Of a stretch of DNA of 64,000 nt, positions 63,335-64,000 are shown piece by piece (the first letter of the stretch is position 1; each line of letters starts with the position of its first letter). Source of the DNA: Prauserella aidingensis (GTDB taxonomy: Bacteria > Actinomycetota > Actinomycetes > Mycobacteriales > Pseudonocardiaceae); the NCBI RefSeq assembly GCF_024171865.1, contig NZ_JAMTCN010000002.1, positions 186,001-250,000 on the forward strand, read 5' to 3'. The position numbers and the translations under genes are program-made. Below the pieces are notes generated by a model. That model was given only the letters and a program-made list of their open reading frames with translations, made no database searches and had not been told where the DNA came from.

Positions 63335-63340
63335 TACGGT
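63335..63340 (+). promoter_or_regulatory. -10 hexamer TACGGT of a leaderless radA promoter
   Basis: TACGGT is followed by 7 nt and the GTG start of radA; no ribosome binding site is seen. Confidence 0.6.
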
Positions 63341-63347
63341 CCCGGAC

Positions 63348-64000
63348 GTGGCCAAGAAGACGTCGAGTACCTACCGCTGCGCCGAGTGCGGCTACGAGGT
63401 CGCCAAGTGGGTCGGCCGGTGCCCGGAATGCCAGGCGTGGGGCACGATCGAGGAGCGCGGTGACGCGCGTCCACAGGTCGCCCGCGTGGCGGCGGGGGCG
63501 CCGAGTGCCCCCGCGCGCCCGATCGCGCAGGTCGACGTCGAGTCGTCGCGGGCGTCGCCGACCGGGGTGTCCGAACTCGACCGCGTACTGGGCGGCGGCC
63601 TCGTACCCGGCGTCGTGGTGCTGCTCGCCGGGGAGCCCGGCGTCGGCAAGTCGACCCTGTTGCTGGAGGTCGCGTATCGCTGGGCCGCGGAGAGCGGTAC
63701 GCCGGCGCTGTACGTCACGGGCGAGGAATCCGCGGGACAGGTGCGACTGCGCGCCGAGCGCACCGGCAACGTCGACGACTCCATGTTCCTCGCCGCCGAG
63801 AGCGACCTGTCCGCGCTGCTCGGCCACGTCGACGACGTCAAACCGGGCCTGCTGATCGTCGACTCGGTCCAGACGATGTCGTCGCCGCAGGTCGAGAGCT
63901 CGCCGGGCGGTGTCACGCAGGTCCGGGCCGTCACGTCGGCGCTCGTCGCGCTGGCCAAGGAGCGGGGGCTGCCCGTGGTCCTCGTCGGGCACGTCACGAA
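63348..64000 (+). CDS. radA: DNA repair protein RadA (Sms), N-terminal part
   Basis: The first 217 residues of RadA, a RecA-like branch-migration factor in recombinational repair; the gene runs off the window. The N-terminal zinc finger is C11-x2-C14...C25-x2-C28 ([19 protein letters not shown]). The ATPase core begins with [17 protein letters not shown] (Walker A 95-102) and continues with [15 protein letters not shown] and [20 protein letters not shown]. The GTG start matches the family N terminus. The LonC-like C-terminal domain is beyond the edge. Confidence 0.95.
   Translation, partial: MAKKTSSTYRCAECGYEVAKWVGRCPECQAWGTIEERGDARPQVARVAAGAPSAPARPIAQVDVESSRASPTGVSELDRVLGGGLVPGVVVLLAGEPGVGKSTLLLEVAYRWAAESGTPALYVTGEESAGQVRLRAERTGNVDDSMFLAAESDLSALLGHVDDVKPGLLIVDSVQTMSSPQVESSPGGVTQVRAVTSALVALAKERGLPVVLVGHVT

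Overview
The window is high-GC actinobacterial chromosome. Several marks point to the family Pseudonocardiaceae (a Saccharomonospora/Amycolatopsis-type genome): Lsr2, a CarD regulator with the conserved Trp85, PE/PPE-like and EspG-like type VII secretion genes, and a gene order that closely follows the Mycobacterium tuberculosis segment from ppa back to radA. The genus is inferred from gene content and style, not proven.

Layout. 0-4 kb: end of a fatty-acid-CoA ligase, an IclR regulator, a gamma-type carbonic anhydrase, a ceramidase-family membrane protein and a BenE-type transporter. 4-10 kb: ppa (minus strand), then dacB, a zinc metalloprotease, tilS and hpt. 10-14 kb: an orphan type VII secretion module of a PE-like protein, a PPE-like protein and two EspG-like chaperones. 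14-30 kb: ftsH, the folate block folE-folP-folB-folK, a MerR gene bracketed by repeats, DUF3180, DUF6779, a PrsW-type protease, a DUF2520 Rossmann protein, the pantothenate/CoA genes panC-panD-coaX, and lysS. 30-36 kb: lsr2, an iron-box-controlled FhuF-like gene and clpC. 36-44 kb: a dienelactone hydrolase, an NmrA-like protein, a sirtuin translationally coupled to the heme-degrading enzyme MhuD, an M1 lipoprotein peptidase, an alpha/beta hydrolase, a Tat-exported amidase, mutY and a beta-carbonic anhydrase. 44-57 kb: accessory genes, comprising a LacI regulator, a zinc ABC transporter (znuA-znuC-znuB), an AlgX-like and an AlgI-like O-acetylation protein, DUF445, a DivIVA-like coiled coil, an O-methyltransferase and DUF1697. 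57-64 kb: rlmB, cysS, a HAD protein, ispF, ispD, carD, an LpqE-like lipoprotein and the start of radA.

The most unusual signal is a family of 21-bp tandem repeats (core CGTGTTGCG). There are six short arrays, all intergenic. Their orientation alternates strictly (+ - + - + -), so they form three inward-facing pairs that bracket a MerR gene, a 5.5-kb stretch with six genes, and a methyltransferase/DUF1697 pair. A separate near-perfect palindrome (26-bp arms) sits between folB and folK. A second recurrent signal is a TAnnnT hexamer placed 6-8 nt before the start codon, with no ribosome binding site, at about fourteen genes. This looks like pervasive leaderless transcription. No rRNA, tRNA, insertion sequence, prophage or CRISPR array was seen.
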